Source: a virus. Taken from it: a DNA stretch of 64,000 nucleotides. The stretch lies in IMG/VR virus record IMGVR_UViG_3300035670_000075, positions 1 to 64,000 of that record. One strand, written 5' to 3'. Each line of letters begins with the position of its first letter. Position 1 is the first letter of the stretch. The notes under the pieces are model-generated. The model had not been told where the DNA came from, did not search any database, and saw only the letters and a program-made list of their open reading frames with translations. The position numbers were made by a program, and so were the translations under genes. Of the stretch, positions 7,510 through 20,500 are shown one piece after another.

Positions 7510-7835
7510 TAGTAAAACTCCAGAACCGTATAGCGCCCTGAGATTATCGGTGTACCCAAATTAGTATTTGCTGATATTCTTACGTTTGTCGTGCTTGTTA
7601 GGCGCGCTGTACAGCTTGATGATGAAGCAGAGCTGGCGGTCAGAAGTCTTGCATTGACCGCAGAACTGCCAGTGCCACCTAAAAAAAACACAACAGATTT
7701 CGCAGTGTTGACGGCGCTGATTGTCACATCGACATAAACAACATCCTCGCCAGAACCAGCGCTTGCACTGGCTTCAACATAGCCTGTAATAACTTGTTTT
7801 ACACCTATTGAAAACAGGTCTTCCAATGTAGCCAT
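7509..7835 (-). CDS. Small Ser/Thr-rich tail fibre-region protein, 108 aa
   Basis: Unrecognised beta-rich protein, Gly/Ser/Ala/Thr-rich with alternating hydrophobic pattern (VVYVDVTISAVNTAKSVVFF), typical of small virion-surface or fibre-decoration proteins. No catalytic motif. It sits between the paralogous fibres and the terminal gene, 7 nt after the stop of the 7843 gene, so it is in the same transcript. Confidence 0.55.
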   Translation of the reverse strand: MATLEDLFSIGVKQVITGYVEASASAGSGEDVVYVDVTISAVNTAKSVVFFLGGTGSSAVNARLLTASSASSSSCTARLTSTTNVRISANTNLGTPIISGRYTVLEFY

Positions 7836-7842
7836 TATTGCC

Positions 7843-8505
7843 TCACAATATCACTTTCCAGCCTATCGACGCATCGATATAGCGGAACAGTACGGTAACA
7901 TTTTTCATGGATAACGTAATATCTTGCGCTGACGACATGATATTACTGCCATTTCTGCCAACAACCGTGTTTACAAAGTTGCCGACAGCTATCTCAACTT
8001 CGTCACCGGGAGACGGCGACGAAGGTAGCGTTTGCGTTGTTCCTGCCGCCGTGACCTCAACATGATCATCGTCAACCGCAGTCCTGCTTATTGCGGTGAC
8101 AACAACTGTTTTTTGCGTTGAAATAGTGCTGCCGACAATGGCTGTTCCGCCTGCGTTAATTCTGATGTATTGCAATGCGCTCGCGGTTCCTGGGGAAAGA
8201 TCGGTGATATTCAAATCTCCGGGGGCAGCGCCACCGCCAATCAGCCCGTTCGCTTGCGCAAGCGTTACATAATCTTGCAGGTCAACCGCGTCTGAGGCCG
8301 ATGTTACTCTGTAGCCGTTAATGTCGAGATTTTGCATTAACCCCGCAACATCAACCTTGAGCGATAACTTGGCGCTCAGACTAACTTCGCCGTCACGCGC
8401 AACCTCTATTTCTGTCGCCCAATCGTCATTGAATGCGACTAACGCATTTAGCTTTTCAATGTAATCAAGATCGCCTGACGCGAATATTACGCCGCTAGAA
8501 GCCAT
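7843..8505 (-). CDS. Tail fibre-like protein B (paralogue of 8518 gene)
   Basis: 220 aa. The N-terminus (IEKLNALVAFNDDW) resembles the 8518 product (VESLNAITAFAELW), followed by DYVTLAQANGLIGGG and a beta-rich C-terminal module with QTLPSSPSPGDEVEIAVGNF and FRYIDASIGWKV. The C-terminal module is nearly the same in the neighbouring gene, so the pair arose by tandem duplication. The C-terminal GWKV-type module is common at the ends of phage fibre or spike proteins, suggesting a trimeric surface structure; receptor binding is inference. Confidence 0.65.
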   Translation of the reverse strand: MASSGVIFASGDLDYIEKLNALVAFNDDWATEIEVARDGEVSLSAKLSLKVDVAGLMQNLDINGYRVTSASDAVDLQDYVTLAQANGLIGGGAAPGDLNITDLSPGTASALQYIRINAGGTAIVGSTISTQKTVVVTAISRTAVDDDHVEVTAAGTTQTLPSSPSPGDEVEIAVGNFVNTVVGRNGSNIMSSAQDITLSMKNVTVLFRYIDASIGWKVIL

Positions 8506-8517
8506 TCAGATACTCCG

Positions 8518-9252
8518 TCATAACGATACTTGAAAACCTCGCCCACTCAAAACCTTCCAGCCTATCGATGCATTGATATACCTGAAAGTTCGTGTTGTAT
8601 AGGCTTTGTTTAACGTTAAGTCCTCAGCAAGCCCCATGATGTTGTTGCCATTCCTGGCAACGACGGTATTCAGGAAATTGCCGACGCCAATAACCACCTC
8701 GTCACCAACAGAAGGCGATGATGGCAGCGTTTGCGTAGTGCCATCAGCGGTCACTTCAACGTGCTCTGCCACGGCAGCATTTCGGCTTATTGCGGTGACA
8801 ACAACTGACTTTTGCATTTCAAACGTGACGCCTTCCAAACCGTCGCCACCTGAATTAACCCTGATAAACTGATCTCCTATAGCTGAGCCAGGCTGAAGAT
8901 TTGTCAGTTCTATAAAATACGGATCACCACCACTGAGTATCAGCGCATTAATCTGTGACAGGGTAACGTAATCCTGTCCAGCTACGGCATTTGCCGCATT
9001 AAACATCCGATTGCCGCCAGCAGAAAAATTTCCGCTTATTGCGCCGTACTCTAGCTTTGTTGGCACTTCCGGCGGCGTCAAAACAGGCGTGTTATCACGC
9101 CATGTCATCTGTTCGCCGCTAAGCCACGACATTTCAGAGCCAGCCAACACCTGCGCTTCGGCAGACCATAGCTCGGCAAATGCCGTGATCGCGTTGAGCG
9201 ACTCAACGCGGTCAGGTTGTCTTGCGTAAAAGTTGATACCTGACGCAGCCAA
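8518..9252 (-). CDS. Tail fibre-like protein A, 244 aa
   Basis: Tandem paralogue of the 7843 gene: shared LNAxxAF start, DYVTLSQINALI segment, TTQTLPSSPSVGDEV and FRYINASIGWKV. It has an additional N-terminal insertion (SEMSWLSGEQMTWRDNTP) whose WLSGEQM pattern resembles the short ORF behind the tail tube gene (WLNGAQM). Likely attached to the tail tip encoded just upstream. Two differing fibres could give alternative receptor contacts, which is inference. Confidence 0.65.
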   Translation of the reverse strand: MAASGINFYARQPDRVESLNAITAFAELWSAEAQVLAGSEMSWLSGEQMTWRDNTPVLTPPEVPTKLEYGAISGNFSAGGNRMFNAANAVAGQDYVTLSQINALILSGGDPYFIELTNLQPGSAIGDQFIRVNSGGDGLEGVTFEMQKSVVVTAISRNAAVAEHVEVTADGTTQTLPSSPSVGDEVVIGVGNFLNTVVARNGNNIMGLAEDLTLNKAYTTRTFRYINASIGWKVLSGRGFQVSL

Positions 9253-9254
9253 AC

Positions 9255-10091
9255 CTATGACTCCTCTAACTCGAAAGCAGTGGCGAAATTATTATAGAAT
9301 GTCGGCGTCATTGCTGACGCCTGCTGCACGTTTTTGCAGATAAACGTACCATCCCGGCGCAGTGAAGCGCCAGCATCCGGGTGCAGAGAAACCAAAATAT
9401 CTCTATATCCGCCGGTAGAGTAGAACATATCGAAAAATGTTGAGCGTTCTGTTGTGCTCAGATAGCGTAAATCAAACGCCGACTTCCTGAAGCGGATACC
9501 TCTGTTTGCTCTCAATCCACCGTCGTTCATGCGGATTTGGGTATCTGTATTGACCCAGCTAATCGGCAAATCACCCCATAACGGATTTTTTTCAGGTGTG
9601 ATGTAATTGCCGCTGATTAGCCGTCCGTAGTCAAGGTGTCCGTCTTCGTTATCAGGATCGGATACAAACACGTCAACCGTGTATACCCCGCTGATTACAG
9701 TATCCAGCCAAATCACCGAAAAAGGCTCCCCCCACCCGGTAAATATCGACGCGCCAAGCTCGTCAATACCCCAGTCAAGATCGCCTAGCGATTTTATCTC
9801 ATACGCGGATTGCAAACCGCTGGCGTATAACGTGTTATCAACACTATCCTTGGCTGTAACACTCCACGTCGCCGTGGTGCTCAGGTTATGGTAAAAAAGA
9901 CCGATGACAGACAATACAGATGGTTTTGCATAAGTTATTGTCATCGTGTGCTCAGTATCAAGCACGCGGCCTTTCGGGTTTCGCCCGTCGCGCTGCAAAT
10001 TTGTTATTGGCAGCGTCGAAACAAATGCAATATCGCTGCTTAGCGTGGCGGCGTCGCTCTCGTTTGACCTGACGATTCTAATATTACTCAT
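9255..10091 (-). CDS. Tail tip/baseplate protein, 278 aa
   Basis: Unnamed virion protein directly downstream of the hub-like protein with a 4-nt ATGA overlap (10088-10091). Beta-rich with few charged clusters; segments such as GRVLDTEHTMTITYAKPSVL and the C-terminal TFICKNVQQASAMTP resemble distal-tail or tip adaptor proteins in siphovirus tail clusters. The order tape measure, 500-aa protein, this protein, fibres is the usual tail-tip order, which supports the call more than sequence does. Confidence 0.6.
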   Translation of the reverse strand: MSNIRIVRSNESDAATLSSDIAFVSTLPITNLQRDGRNPKGRVLDTEHTMTITYAKPSVLSVIGLFYHNLSTTATWSVTAKDSVDNTLYASGLQSAYEIKSLGDLDWGIDELGASIFTGWGEPFSVIWLDTVISGVYTVDVFVSDPDNEDGHLDYGRLISGNYITPEKNPLWGDLPISWVNTDTQIRMNDGGLRANRGIRFRKSAFDLRYLSTTERSTFFDMFYSTGGYRDILVSLHPDAGASLRRDGTFICKNVQQASAMTPTFYNNFATAFELEES

Positions 10092-11590
10092 GCAATAACT
10101 TTCAATTCTAGCACGTTGGTTGTCAACGATTCAGTTAAACTTATGATAACCGCGTTTTTACCAGCATCAAAGCCAAATCTTTCGGTAAATATTTTAATTG
10201 TATCACCTAAGTTTACAGTTGACGATGATATTGAGCATTTTAAGCTGTAGATAACCCTTCTCTCACCCCACAAAGTCAAGAGCCTTGACGCTTCTGCTGA
10301 TGCTTGCGTTTGGTCTTGTAGTGCTGTTTCTACAACTTTGGCGTCCGGTGATAGCGGGAACGCGGTTTTAATTGCGGTATCCTCGGCTGATACTTGACGC
10401 CATTCTTGCGCGTACAAGCCTTTTTGGTCTTCATTCAGTGAGCCAGCCAGCGAATCCTCACTTTGCGGGCTGTAGTTCTTTTTGTAGCCTACGGTGATTT
10501 TCCAGCTTGGCTCTATGATTTCTTCTACTCTAAATGAACTTTCTTCTATATCCCAGTCGTTGACTTCTATAACTGGCGATGTGCCTGGTAGTTCAAGTCG
10601 CCTGACTTTTATTTTCCCGGTTCTGTCGATGTAGTAGTAAGCGCCAACAGAGCTTAGTATAAATGAGATAACACTACTGGCGTTGTCGCCGTCCGCAACA
10701 AAAACACCCGTGGTTTGCGTACACAGGGCAGCTAAAGCTGTAAACGATGTGGCATCTATGTCGGCGCTTGGGAATTCAGTGTAATCAGTGATGATCAGCT
10801 TGGCGATCTCGGCAGCATTGGCGGTGTATACCGCAGACGGCGCAGCGCCTTTAATATCGCATGTCACCGTCCCGACGGGCTGCGCAACCAAGTCGAACGT
10901 GCCGTTGTTATGATTTTCTGTGGGCGCGCTACCGCCTGTCAGTGAAGCGCCGTTGTCTCTGATGTCGGGAAAATCGTTTAATTGCCCATCATGCCCCTGG
11001 TAGCGGTGATTTGCGTTGCTGATAAGAGGCGGTTTGGCGTTAAATATCTCCCCGAAGCTCAGTGGTATTTTGTGACCGACATCAGGCCCGGTGGTTATTT
11101 CATCGGGTTGTATTTGCGCATTCAGATACTCGTCTTTACCGCGCATAGTGAAAGAAATGGTCGTTTCATCAAAGCTTGCGTCAATGCATATGCCGCTAAA
11201 AACCAGGCGAAAATCAGATAGACCCCAGGTTTCGTCGCCACGGTAAATTCTGATCTGATGCCCAAGAAACGGGCGATCTATCCATTCATCCAAGTCGCCG
11301 TTGACATTAGATACCGATAGCTCACCCCAACCGCTTTCAGTTTCAAGTGTAATATCGCCGTTGGCAGGGTTTGGCAGTTTTAGTGAGGTCGTAAATACAG
11401 GGTATTGCTCTAAAATTGGATCATAGGAAATATTACCGTCGGTAGGCGACGAAATATAACCTGTGTTGGACGCATAAGATGTCTCTATGCCGGGTGATGT
11501 AATGTCGTACCAATCTATTTCTACCAAGATGACCCGGCGGTTTTTGTCGTTATCAAGCCATGCTTGGTACTGACTGTCGCTAATCGGCAT
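10088..11590 (-). CDS. Tail tip hub-like protein, 500 aa
   Basis: First gene after the tape measure, sharing one base with it (TAATG at 11590). Beta-domain rich; contains WYDITSPGIETSYASNTG near the N-terminus, a central GYKKNY region and a C-terminal STVNLGDTIKIFTERFGFDAG segment like hub or baseplate wedge proteins. It likely forms the tail-tip hub on which the tape measure C-terminus and fibres assemble. No enzymatic motif is visible. Function is inferred from synteny and composition. Confidence 0.65.
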   Translation of the reverse strand: MPISDSQYQAWLDNDKNRRVILVEIDWYDITSPGIETSYASNTGYISSPTDGNISYDPILEQYPVFTTSLKLPNPANGDITLETESGWGELSVSNVNGDLDEWIDRPFLGHQIRIYRGDETWGLSDFRLVFSGICIDASFDETTISFTMRGKDEYLNAQIQPDEITTGPDVGHKIPLSFGEIFNAKPPLISNANHRYQGHDGQLNDFPDIRDNGASLTGGSAPTENHNNGTFDLVAQPVGTVTCDIKGAAPSAVYTANAAEIAKLIITDYTEFPSADIDATSFTALAALCTQTTGVFVADGDNASSVISFILSSVGAYYYIDRTGKIKVRRLELPGTSPVIEVNDWDIEESSFRVEEIIEPSWKITVGYKKNYSPQSEDSLAGSLNEDQKGLYAQEWRQVSAEDTAIKTAFPLSPDAKVVETALQDQTQASAEASRLLTLWGERRVIYSLKCSISSSTVNLGDTIKIFTERFGFDAGKNAVIISLTESLTTNVLELKVIA

Positions 11591-14500
11591 TATTTTTTGC
11601 TCCGCGTTCTGCGCTCTTTTTCAATTTCGCGTTTAAGCGCATCCAAATCCTCTTTGCCGAGGCGCGTCAGCGCCCTTACAATGGCGTCTGTTTGCGCTTG
11701 TGCGTCACCCGCATTTTCCTCTCTCAGTGCGCGTAATTCAGCAAGTAGATCGCGCAGCAGTTGTTTTGTTTCCTCGTCGTCACCGCCGTCTGATTGTACT
11801 CTAATACCGTAATCAGACAATATACGCGAACTCACCGGATCAATAATTTTCTCGTCTTTATGAACACGCGCAACCTGATCGGCAGCAAGCCCGGCAGAAC
11901 CGGAATCATAAGACGGCAGATTGTCTATGCCGTAGGTTCTTGCGGCTTCAAATATTTTATCTATTTCTCCCGCATCAACACCGTAAGCAGTGCCAATTTG
12001 CGCTGTGCTCACATTATTGGCGATGGCGGCTTGCTCTATGTAGCGCAGCGTTTGATCGGTCAATCCGTTCTGCGCAATCTGGTTATCAGTCCATTCTCTG
12101 ATCACGGCGTATAACGCAGGGTCATCTGACTGCTGCGTTTGCACCGCTGATGATTGCTGCGCCGAGACTTGAGTAATCGCTTGCGCTGCGGCTTGAGCGG
12201 CAACTTGTGCGGCGGATTGCGAATCACTGTACGCTTGAATCTGCAATTGAACTTGCGCGGCATAATTGCCAAGCGATTCATGCATCAAGGTAACAGCGGA
12301 CGTTATTTGACCAAGCCCGATACCGATTGAGTTACCAAGATTAAACAACTCAAAGCCAAGGTCTGTTGCAGTAGCCGTACTCATGGTAAGCAGGGAGCTA
12401 TCAATGCCCTCAAGTGTCAATGCAGTTTCAGTTTTTTGCGCTTCAAGCTGCTGCTGCAAACCAACCTCAGCACCCAGCGCAATCTCATCTAAAGCCTGAA
12501 GCTGCTTGATCGCCTCATCGTATAGCTTTTGTGTTTGCGCACTGTAGACGCCATTACTTAGCGGGTCTGACGGCATTGAACCGGCGTTAGATTCAAGCTG
12601 CCCGGCAAAACCAGATAAGTCACCAGTTACCATGCTGAAAATATCGGAGTAAGGCGCTGAGCTTGCGTAAAAGCTTTGTGCTTCAGTAAGAAACTGATCC
12701 GATACGGTTTTCAGTTTAGAGATCGCGTCTTCGTCGCCGCCCTTAGCCAAATTCAGTGTTTGCCGATACTGCTTTTCAGCTTCAGCCATACGCTCCGCGT
12801 TGGTCAGCGTTGATTTGTCAGATAGCATTAAGCTGTCAACGTAATCACGCAGTTCCTTGGCGTATTTCATCAGGTTATCGTAATTTTCTTTTTGCGCCTG
12901 ATAGACCTCTTGTTCTTTGTTAAGCTGCTCATCAAGGCGGTTACTAATCAAACCTCTGACCTGCTCGGCAATCTCAAGTTGCTGCGCAAAATCTCCGCTT
13001 GCAACCGCAGAGTCGAGATCGCCTTGCAGCAAGTCTATTTGCTCGGTAACGCCAAGCCCTTCAAAGCGTTTTTTGCCGCCAATCTCTTTGATGTCATTGG
13101 CGATTGAACCGCGTAAGCTTTGCGCCGAACTGATAAGCTCTTGCGTTGCATCAAACATCGTTTGCGCCGATGTCATCACGGCGTTGCGATACTCGTCATG
13201 CACCGTAATTGCGGATTTCACACTGTCAGCATCACCGGCAACATACTGCAAAGACTCGAATGCTGATTTAGCATCGGCAAGCTTCTGTGTATCAGTCCTG
13301 AAGTCTGTAAGCTCAGTGATTTGGGCTCTCAGGTCTTGGCTCAGTTCTTCTATACCGCCAAGCATATCGCGGTATTCGCCAATCATGGTTTCAGCGTGAG
13401 ACTTAAAGATGTCGATGCGCTGCTGCTGATAAATTTCCTCGGCAACCGCAAGCGCCTGGTTATTGCCGTTAAGTCCTTCGCGCTGCTTGGCATAGCTAAG
13501 CTCTAGCTCGCGCAACTCTCTATCAATGCCTGTGAGCATCATCATTTCGCGTTCGCGTTGCAGGTCTTCTAATGCCTGATTGCCATCACTCATGACTGAT
13601 AAAGTATCGTCGGCAAAGGAGATAAATTCATCAAGCCCCATACCAAGGCTTTGAGCAAGCGCCGTTATTTCGGCGTTACTCATACTGCTTAATAGCCCGG
13701 CAATATCGGTTTCGCTAAAACCTTGATTCAATAAATCAAGCCCGGTAGTTTGCGCGGCAGTCTTGCCGTCCAAATAGGTCGAGCCAAGCTTATCGCGGAA
13801 GTCGTTTAACTTGCCTGTGGTTTCATCAACAATCTTAAGCACATCATCGGCAAAGCCCTTAAATTCTTCCAGCCCCATAGCGAAGTAACCGGCGAGTTCA
13901 ATCAGATCAGCCCCGCTCGCCTGAGATAGTATCGCGGCCAAGTCGTCAGCGCCAACATCACTGTTAATCGCTGTCATCGCGGTTTGTTGTGCTTGCGTTT
14001 GCTCGCCAAGGTATGTTTGGCGAAGGCTTTGCTGCCAATCCATTAACCCCTTCAGCGTTTCCAATACCCCATCAGCAAAACTGGTGAACTCATCATCAGC
14101 AAGCTTGAAGAATTTGGCGTAATCACGCAACTGCTCATCTGTCGCACTGGATAAAATATCGGCACTGCTCGCCGCCGTAAACCCGGTATCCTTAAGAGCT
14201 ACCGCAACTTTTTCGATGTCGCTGGATGCGCCAAGGTAGGTTTCTTTGAGTTTCTTTTGCCATTCAGCAAAATCGAACAACTCTTTAGCTGTTTCCTCTG
14301 TCGTATCTTTGGTTTCATTCAGTCCATCAAGGAAAGACTGATTCGCAGTAACAAAGCTATTCATCGGTGCGACTGCGGTATAAAGGTTCTCCGCCGCATA
14401 CCCCATTACGTCGCTGACGCCTTCAATCGCACTCTTGATTTCAGGATCGTTCATCACCTCAGCGTAAACATCAATCGCATCTTTGATTTTTTTCTTGATG

Positions 14501-17500
14501 TCAGTGTAATCTTTCTTTATTCCGCCTGAAGCATCAGCAACGTCATTGTAAAAACGAACCCCACTATCTTCAAGTTCGCCGCCAGCCGTTGCGCCGGATG
14601 CCGTCAAATTAGCGCCCGCCGCCGTGCCTCCGGTGATAATCATGTTTGATTGCGCGATAGTGCCGTTAATCATTGGCATGATTACGCCCTGCATAATCAT
14701 TTGCGATACGGAGTTGAACACGGTATCCATCATGCGCTCGGCAAACATCGCCGAAAATGCGTGGCTGGCGCGCTGTCCGGCTTCTTCCGCGCTGGATGCG
14801 TCCATGACGGATGACTTTAGGATGCCTGATACATCGCTGGCGCTGAATTGGTTACGCAAATCCAATAACTGCGAAGCAAACACTTGGACTTCAGTGCCGA
14901 ATTCCGCGAGTGAGTTGACATAGCTGATTACAGCCTCTTGATTTGCCGCCAGTTGCAAAGCCAGTTTCTTATGCGACTCGTTTTCCATGTCGAGGGAGTT
15001 CATCAGGTTCTCCATCTCGATAGCGTTACGAGGCACAGCAATACCAAGTTCATCAAAGGTTTGCAGGATATTGGATTCGCTGATTTCACGCCCGGCTTTA
15101 TTGAATACAGCAAGGCGTTGCTCAAACTCGGTAGAGAAGTTGGTAGCCAAAGCTTGAATATTCTCTACGCCGACACCCTGCACGTCATCAAAGGTAAGCC
15201 CACCTGCGCCTTTTACGCCGAGGTCTTTCAGCGTATCCGTCAAATCTTTTAACCCTTCTTTGGCGGTATAAAACACACCCATCTGACCTGCCATTGAAGT
15301 CAGTGCATTGTAGGCGTTCTGCCCTTCTACCGTAGTCAGGTCAAGCGATTCCACCAGCAAGCGGTATTGCTCACGGGTTGCCGGTAAGCCGTCCGCGCTC
15401 ATCTGAATACCATTCGCGGCGGCAATTGCATCAATGCCGAAGTTACTGAAGATGTTGGCGAACTGCGCCGATGTGGTAGCAAACTGCTTGCTATTGCGCT
15501 CTGACTCGGAATAGAAATTCTCGTAGAACGATTGCGTGTTTGCTGTCAGCGTGCCAAGCCCGCCTGACAGGTCAATAAACTCCTTGGTCAGTAAGTTGAC
15601 ATCGAACCCCGCCTGCTGGAACACAGTGCCAAGCTGCTGGAAGTCACCGGCAATCTGGTTAAAGTTGTCACCCGTCAACTCATCACCAAGCCCCTGCATG
15701 TACGTCAACATGGCTTTGTTTACGCCGGTCATTTTACTGGCGTCGAGATGTTGAATAGCGAATTGCAATGCGTCTTGCCCAGTTTCTTCCATCCAGGTTT
15801 GCAACTGCTCTTGCAAGTCGTCCTTGCCTTTAACGTCAAGCTCAGGATTAAATTCGGCTTGGAATATAGTCAAAATATCCTGTCCAAACATCTGCCCAAC
15901 GCTGGATACCATGCTGTCAAGTTGCGAAGCAAATGCGGCAAGCGGGTCATAAACGCCCTTCGCCATTTCAGCATAACCAACCCAGTCACCTGTAAGTTGA
16001 TCCTTGGTTCCGGTTCCAAATCCACCTGTCTCTGCATTATAGGCGTCATATTGGTGTCTGCGACCCCCAAAGGTTTTCTTTCTACTTCTATTAACACCAA
16101 CCTCTACGTCACGCAGACTACCTTTTGCTGAAATATCATCCAAGCGGTATGATTTGTCGAAACTCACAAAACTGCTCAGCGCCTTGATTGCAAAGCCAGC
16201 GGCAGTACCCCACCCAGGTATCATTGAAACACCAGCCGCAATACCGTCTACAATACCCTTCTGCCAGTTACCATTAGCAAAGCTAAGCAAGGATGACCCA
16301 ATATCCATCCACGGCACAGAACCAAGCTTGCCAAGCCCACCAGAAGAACTGAATAGCTTGTCCATGCCAAGCGACTTGCCGATATTTCCAAGCTTCTCCA
16401 TTCCCCAGTCTTTGATGCCGCCTAGCCACTTGGTTGCATCAGGAAAAGACTTACTGACCCATCCTTTCGCCGTATCCCACATACCGCTAATGCCGGTCTT
16501 CATGGATTTTGCAACGTCGCCACCAAACAAGCCTTCGTTCTGCGCCTGAATCATCTCGTCTTGCTGCGAACCAGGGACAGTCCAATTCTGCGGTGCCGCG
16601 CCAATCATCGCCGCCGCGTTCATGCTTTGTGCTGCAAGCATGTTAAAGCTTTGTGCCACCGCACCAGCGGAGTTAACCACTTCCATGTCAGCCGCAACGC
16701 GCGGATTCGATTCTTGTCCGAACAACTGATCCAGCACTGAATCCACTTGCTTCTTGTACATTGCTGTCAGGCGTTGGGTGAACATGTCTTTCAGCGAATT
16801 TCCCATGTCCTTGAAGCCGTCACTGGCGGATTTTTGCCCGGACATAATTTCAGCGAAACTCTGCGACACGGCATCTTGCACGCCGTACCAGAAGTCTTGC
16901 GATTCTTTAACTGAGTCGATGTACTCGCGCTGCGCCAGGATTAAGTTTTGCGTGCCTTCGTCGGCGTGCTGCAAGCCTTGGTCACGCAGGTAGTTGTAAT
17001 CCGTCTGCTCCTTGCGCGACATGCCGAGTAGCTTCAATTCCTCGTTCATGCCGTCAATCACGCCAGCCAAGTTTGCGCGGTCTTTCTCCAGCGCTAACTG
17101 TTGGATTTTTTCTTTGTTGAGATTCGCCGCCGCCTTGCCGTGCTTCTGCTCATACTCGAACAGCAGTTGTTGGTAAGTGGTCAGCGACTTGTTGTTCTTA
17201 ATCCTTTCAACTTCCAGCGCCTTCAGTTCATTGGCAACATCCGCCTGCGCGTTCATCGCCTGCACGCCAAGGATCGTCCCCGCGTCAACGCCTTTGTCTT
17301 TTTGCTCGTAAGCGAACTTCTCGCCTTCGCTCATGCCCGCTACAGCCAGGTTTTTCGAGGCGTCCTGAAGGAGTTTGGCGGCTTCGGCTTGTTTACGCAG
17401 TTCGACAGTGCGATTCACCAAGTCCATGTTCGACTTGACCACTTCTGCGCCGTATTCGTTTTCCAGGTCGAGAATAAACCGCTGATCCTCGGTTATATTG

Positions 17501-20500
17501 CCCATCACCAGGTTATGTTCGATGACCTGCTTGTTGAGTTTTTCGCGTAGTTTTTCAGACTCAGAAAGCTCTTTCTTTTCTTCCTTAGCCGAATCCTTTG
17601 CGGCTTTAGCACCGTCGATCTTGGCTTGGTTAATTGCCATCTCTGCGGCTTTGCGGCGCACATCAGCCTCAACCATCGCCTCAGCGCCAGCGATGTTGCC
17701 GTATATTAATTTTCTCTCTTCTCTGTATCTTTGTAGTTCGTCAAGACCAGCAAAAGATATGGCTTGCTGTAATTTATGCTGTTCTTTTTGATGCTCAGTG
17801 ATAATGGATACATCACGTCTGACTTGCGCCAGATTTTTCAGGCGTTCTTCTTCAGCAGCAATCGCCGCTTGATCAGCGTTTGGCGCAGCACGCATGTCGG
17901 CAATGTTTTTGGCAATGCGTTGCTGGTCTTGGAATAACTGAGCATCCGCCGAGTTCATACCAAGCGTCGCCATTTCATCAGCCATGCCCTTAATGGAGTT
18001 GGTGATGTCTTGCATATGACTGCGCATGTCACCCATCGCGGCGTTGGCGTTTTGGATGTTCTGCACGACCTGCGCAAGAATCCTGCTGCCGTAATCTTCA
18101 GTCAGTTGATTGAGTTTGATTTGCTCATCCGTCAGCCCGATGTTTTTTTGTTCGGACATGAGGGTGTTGAGTTCCTCATTGAAGTTATTGAGCTTTTCTC
18201 TATGTATTGCCTCGTTAGCGCCAGCTTCAGTAACCCCTTCCTGAGCCATCTTCATGCGCTTTTGCGCTTCAGCAAGAGAAATGCTCATCTTCACAGATAA
18301 GGCGAGTGCTTGTGAGCGTTTGTTCTCGGCATCTATGTAGCCTTCGATAAGCGCCTTGTCGCGAAGCTTTTGCTCGTATGACTTAAGATCGCCTTTCCAT
18401 CCTTCCTCTTTCATCTGGTTTATCTTGATGGTGACGGCATCAAGTCCAAGATTGGCAATCTCTTTGTCGATGTCAGCGTTCATCTTTTTGAGTTCGCCAA
18501 CTTGCTCTTCGAGCATTAATATTTCAGATAGCTTGGATATTTCCTCTTTCGATGCCTTATCAGAGAACCACCCCTTGCTGTCCTCATGGAGTTGGTCGAA
18601 GATTTCTTTCTGGCGTTTTTGCCATTTACCAAGCTCTTCTTCTTGTTTTTTGAGTCTAATCTCAGAAACTTTATCGTCAAACACTTTACTGCGCAGGTTT
18701 TCAACTTCAGGCGTGACAACTTTGCCTTGTACCATCTGCGTTCTGGTGTTGATGTTTTTTGCCGATTCGTCTAGATCGGTAAAGTCATGCCCGCTAAACT
18801 TTGCCAACACTCCAAATGCGCTGTCGCGGATACCAGTAAATATTCCGCTCCAGTCTATGTTAGCAACCCACTCGTAGAAGTCAGTGACGTAAGATCGCGC
18901 AATATCAAGCGCATCACTAATAGGTGATTCGATTCCAAAGAAAGCATCTCCAATTGCCATGACAGCAACTATAATCATGGTTATTGGAAGTAATGCCGCC
19001 GCCCACGCAGAACTCATTGCTGCGGCGGCAACTCTGCCAGCAGCAGAAGCACGCAAAGCCGATACAGCCATGAGTCCGTACCATGTTACAGCGCGTCCGA
19101 GCATGGTATTTTGCGCAAGCCACAAAGCTGTCGTTTTGATTAGCCAGATTGTTTGAGTGCGGAAGAACGCCAGGGAGAATGCTGTTATAACGGCGAGTAA
19201 TTTAATTCCTTGCTCTATAGGCCCAAGTAATGCACTCCAGCCATCGACATAAACCGCTGTTGCTGCGCCAGCCAGTGAAATCATGGTTACAATGGTTGTG
19301 AATGCGCCCATTGATGCTGATAGTAACGCCATTGCGCCAGCCGCCACTCTTGCGACGAAAGAGAACATAGCAGTTGTTTTTGATGCGCCGATGGTCGCTG
19401 CGCTGTATCTGAATACACCAAGCGTGAGCGCGTTCCACAATGTTGTTAGCGGTGCAAGTATGGCTTGCATTCCAGCCATCAGCCCGCCTTGCTTATAGGC
19501 AACCGCAAACGAGGCTGATAGCAGTTGGACTTTTCCAATTAACATGCCAAGCGTAAGTAATAGTGGTTGCATTGCTGCTGATAACGCAGATAACGCACCG
19601 CCTGACGCAAACGCGGCAAGCACTGATTTCATGTAGTTGGCAACAAAAGAAACCAGGAATGTCGCGGTGAATTTTGCATTTAGCGCGGTCAACATGCTCA
19701 TTACAATGCTTGATGCAAAACCAAGCATTGCTGCGTACATCACGGCTTCTCCGGCAGATATATTTTTGTAAAAATCCAGCCAGAATCTAGCTGTTTCTCC
19801 GCCTGCTTGTTTTATTGAGTCATCGAGCCTACCGAATACACTTCCAAGCATAACGGCAGCGCCGCCGACCATTGACAGAACGCCAAATAGAATTTTTAAT
19901 TTAGCATTCGACGAAGATATTCCTGCTTCAAGCGCCACGAATACAGTACGCAGTCCAATAAGAATTGTTGACAATGAGAATAGAACTTTGAATAAAACAA
20001 AGAATCTGTCATAAGCATTATCAGCAAGCGAAACAAGTAGACTCAATATGCTGATAACTATAACGAATCCAAGCTTAAGTCTTTTTGCCATAACATCACT
20101 TAAGCCTGACATCAAATTTCTTAAAATCTCAGTCGGAGCCAAAAGCATCCCAATTAGCGATGCCCCGTTCTTTGCTCCCCTCTCTAATTTGATGATGTTT
20201 AGAGCAAGCAGTCCTATTGGCGCTACCGTCGTCAGCAATACATCACTTAGCGCACCGAAAGAATCTTCCGTGTTCATAACAGAATCAATAACAGGAGATA
20301 TAACTCCTGAAAAGAAAGACAACCCGGCAGTGACAACGCTAATCGCTGCCGCAACCTGAAGATTAGCACCAGCAAACCCTGCAAACCCAGCAATTAGTGG
20401 GACTAATGCAATGCCAATACCGAATAGAAGTTTTTCGTAGTCAGAGTTGATTTCAGGTAGCGCCATGCTCTCTCCGCGCTTTGCCATTGCATCGAACTCT

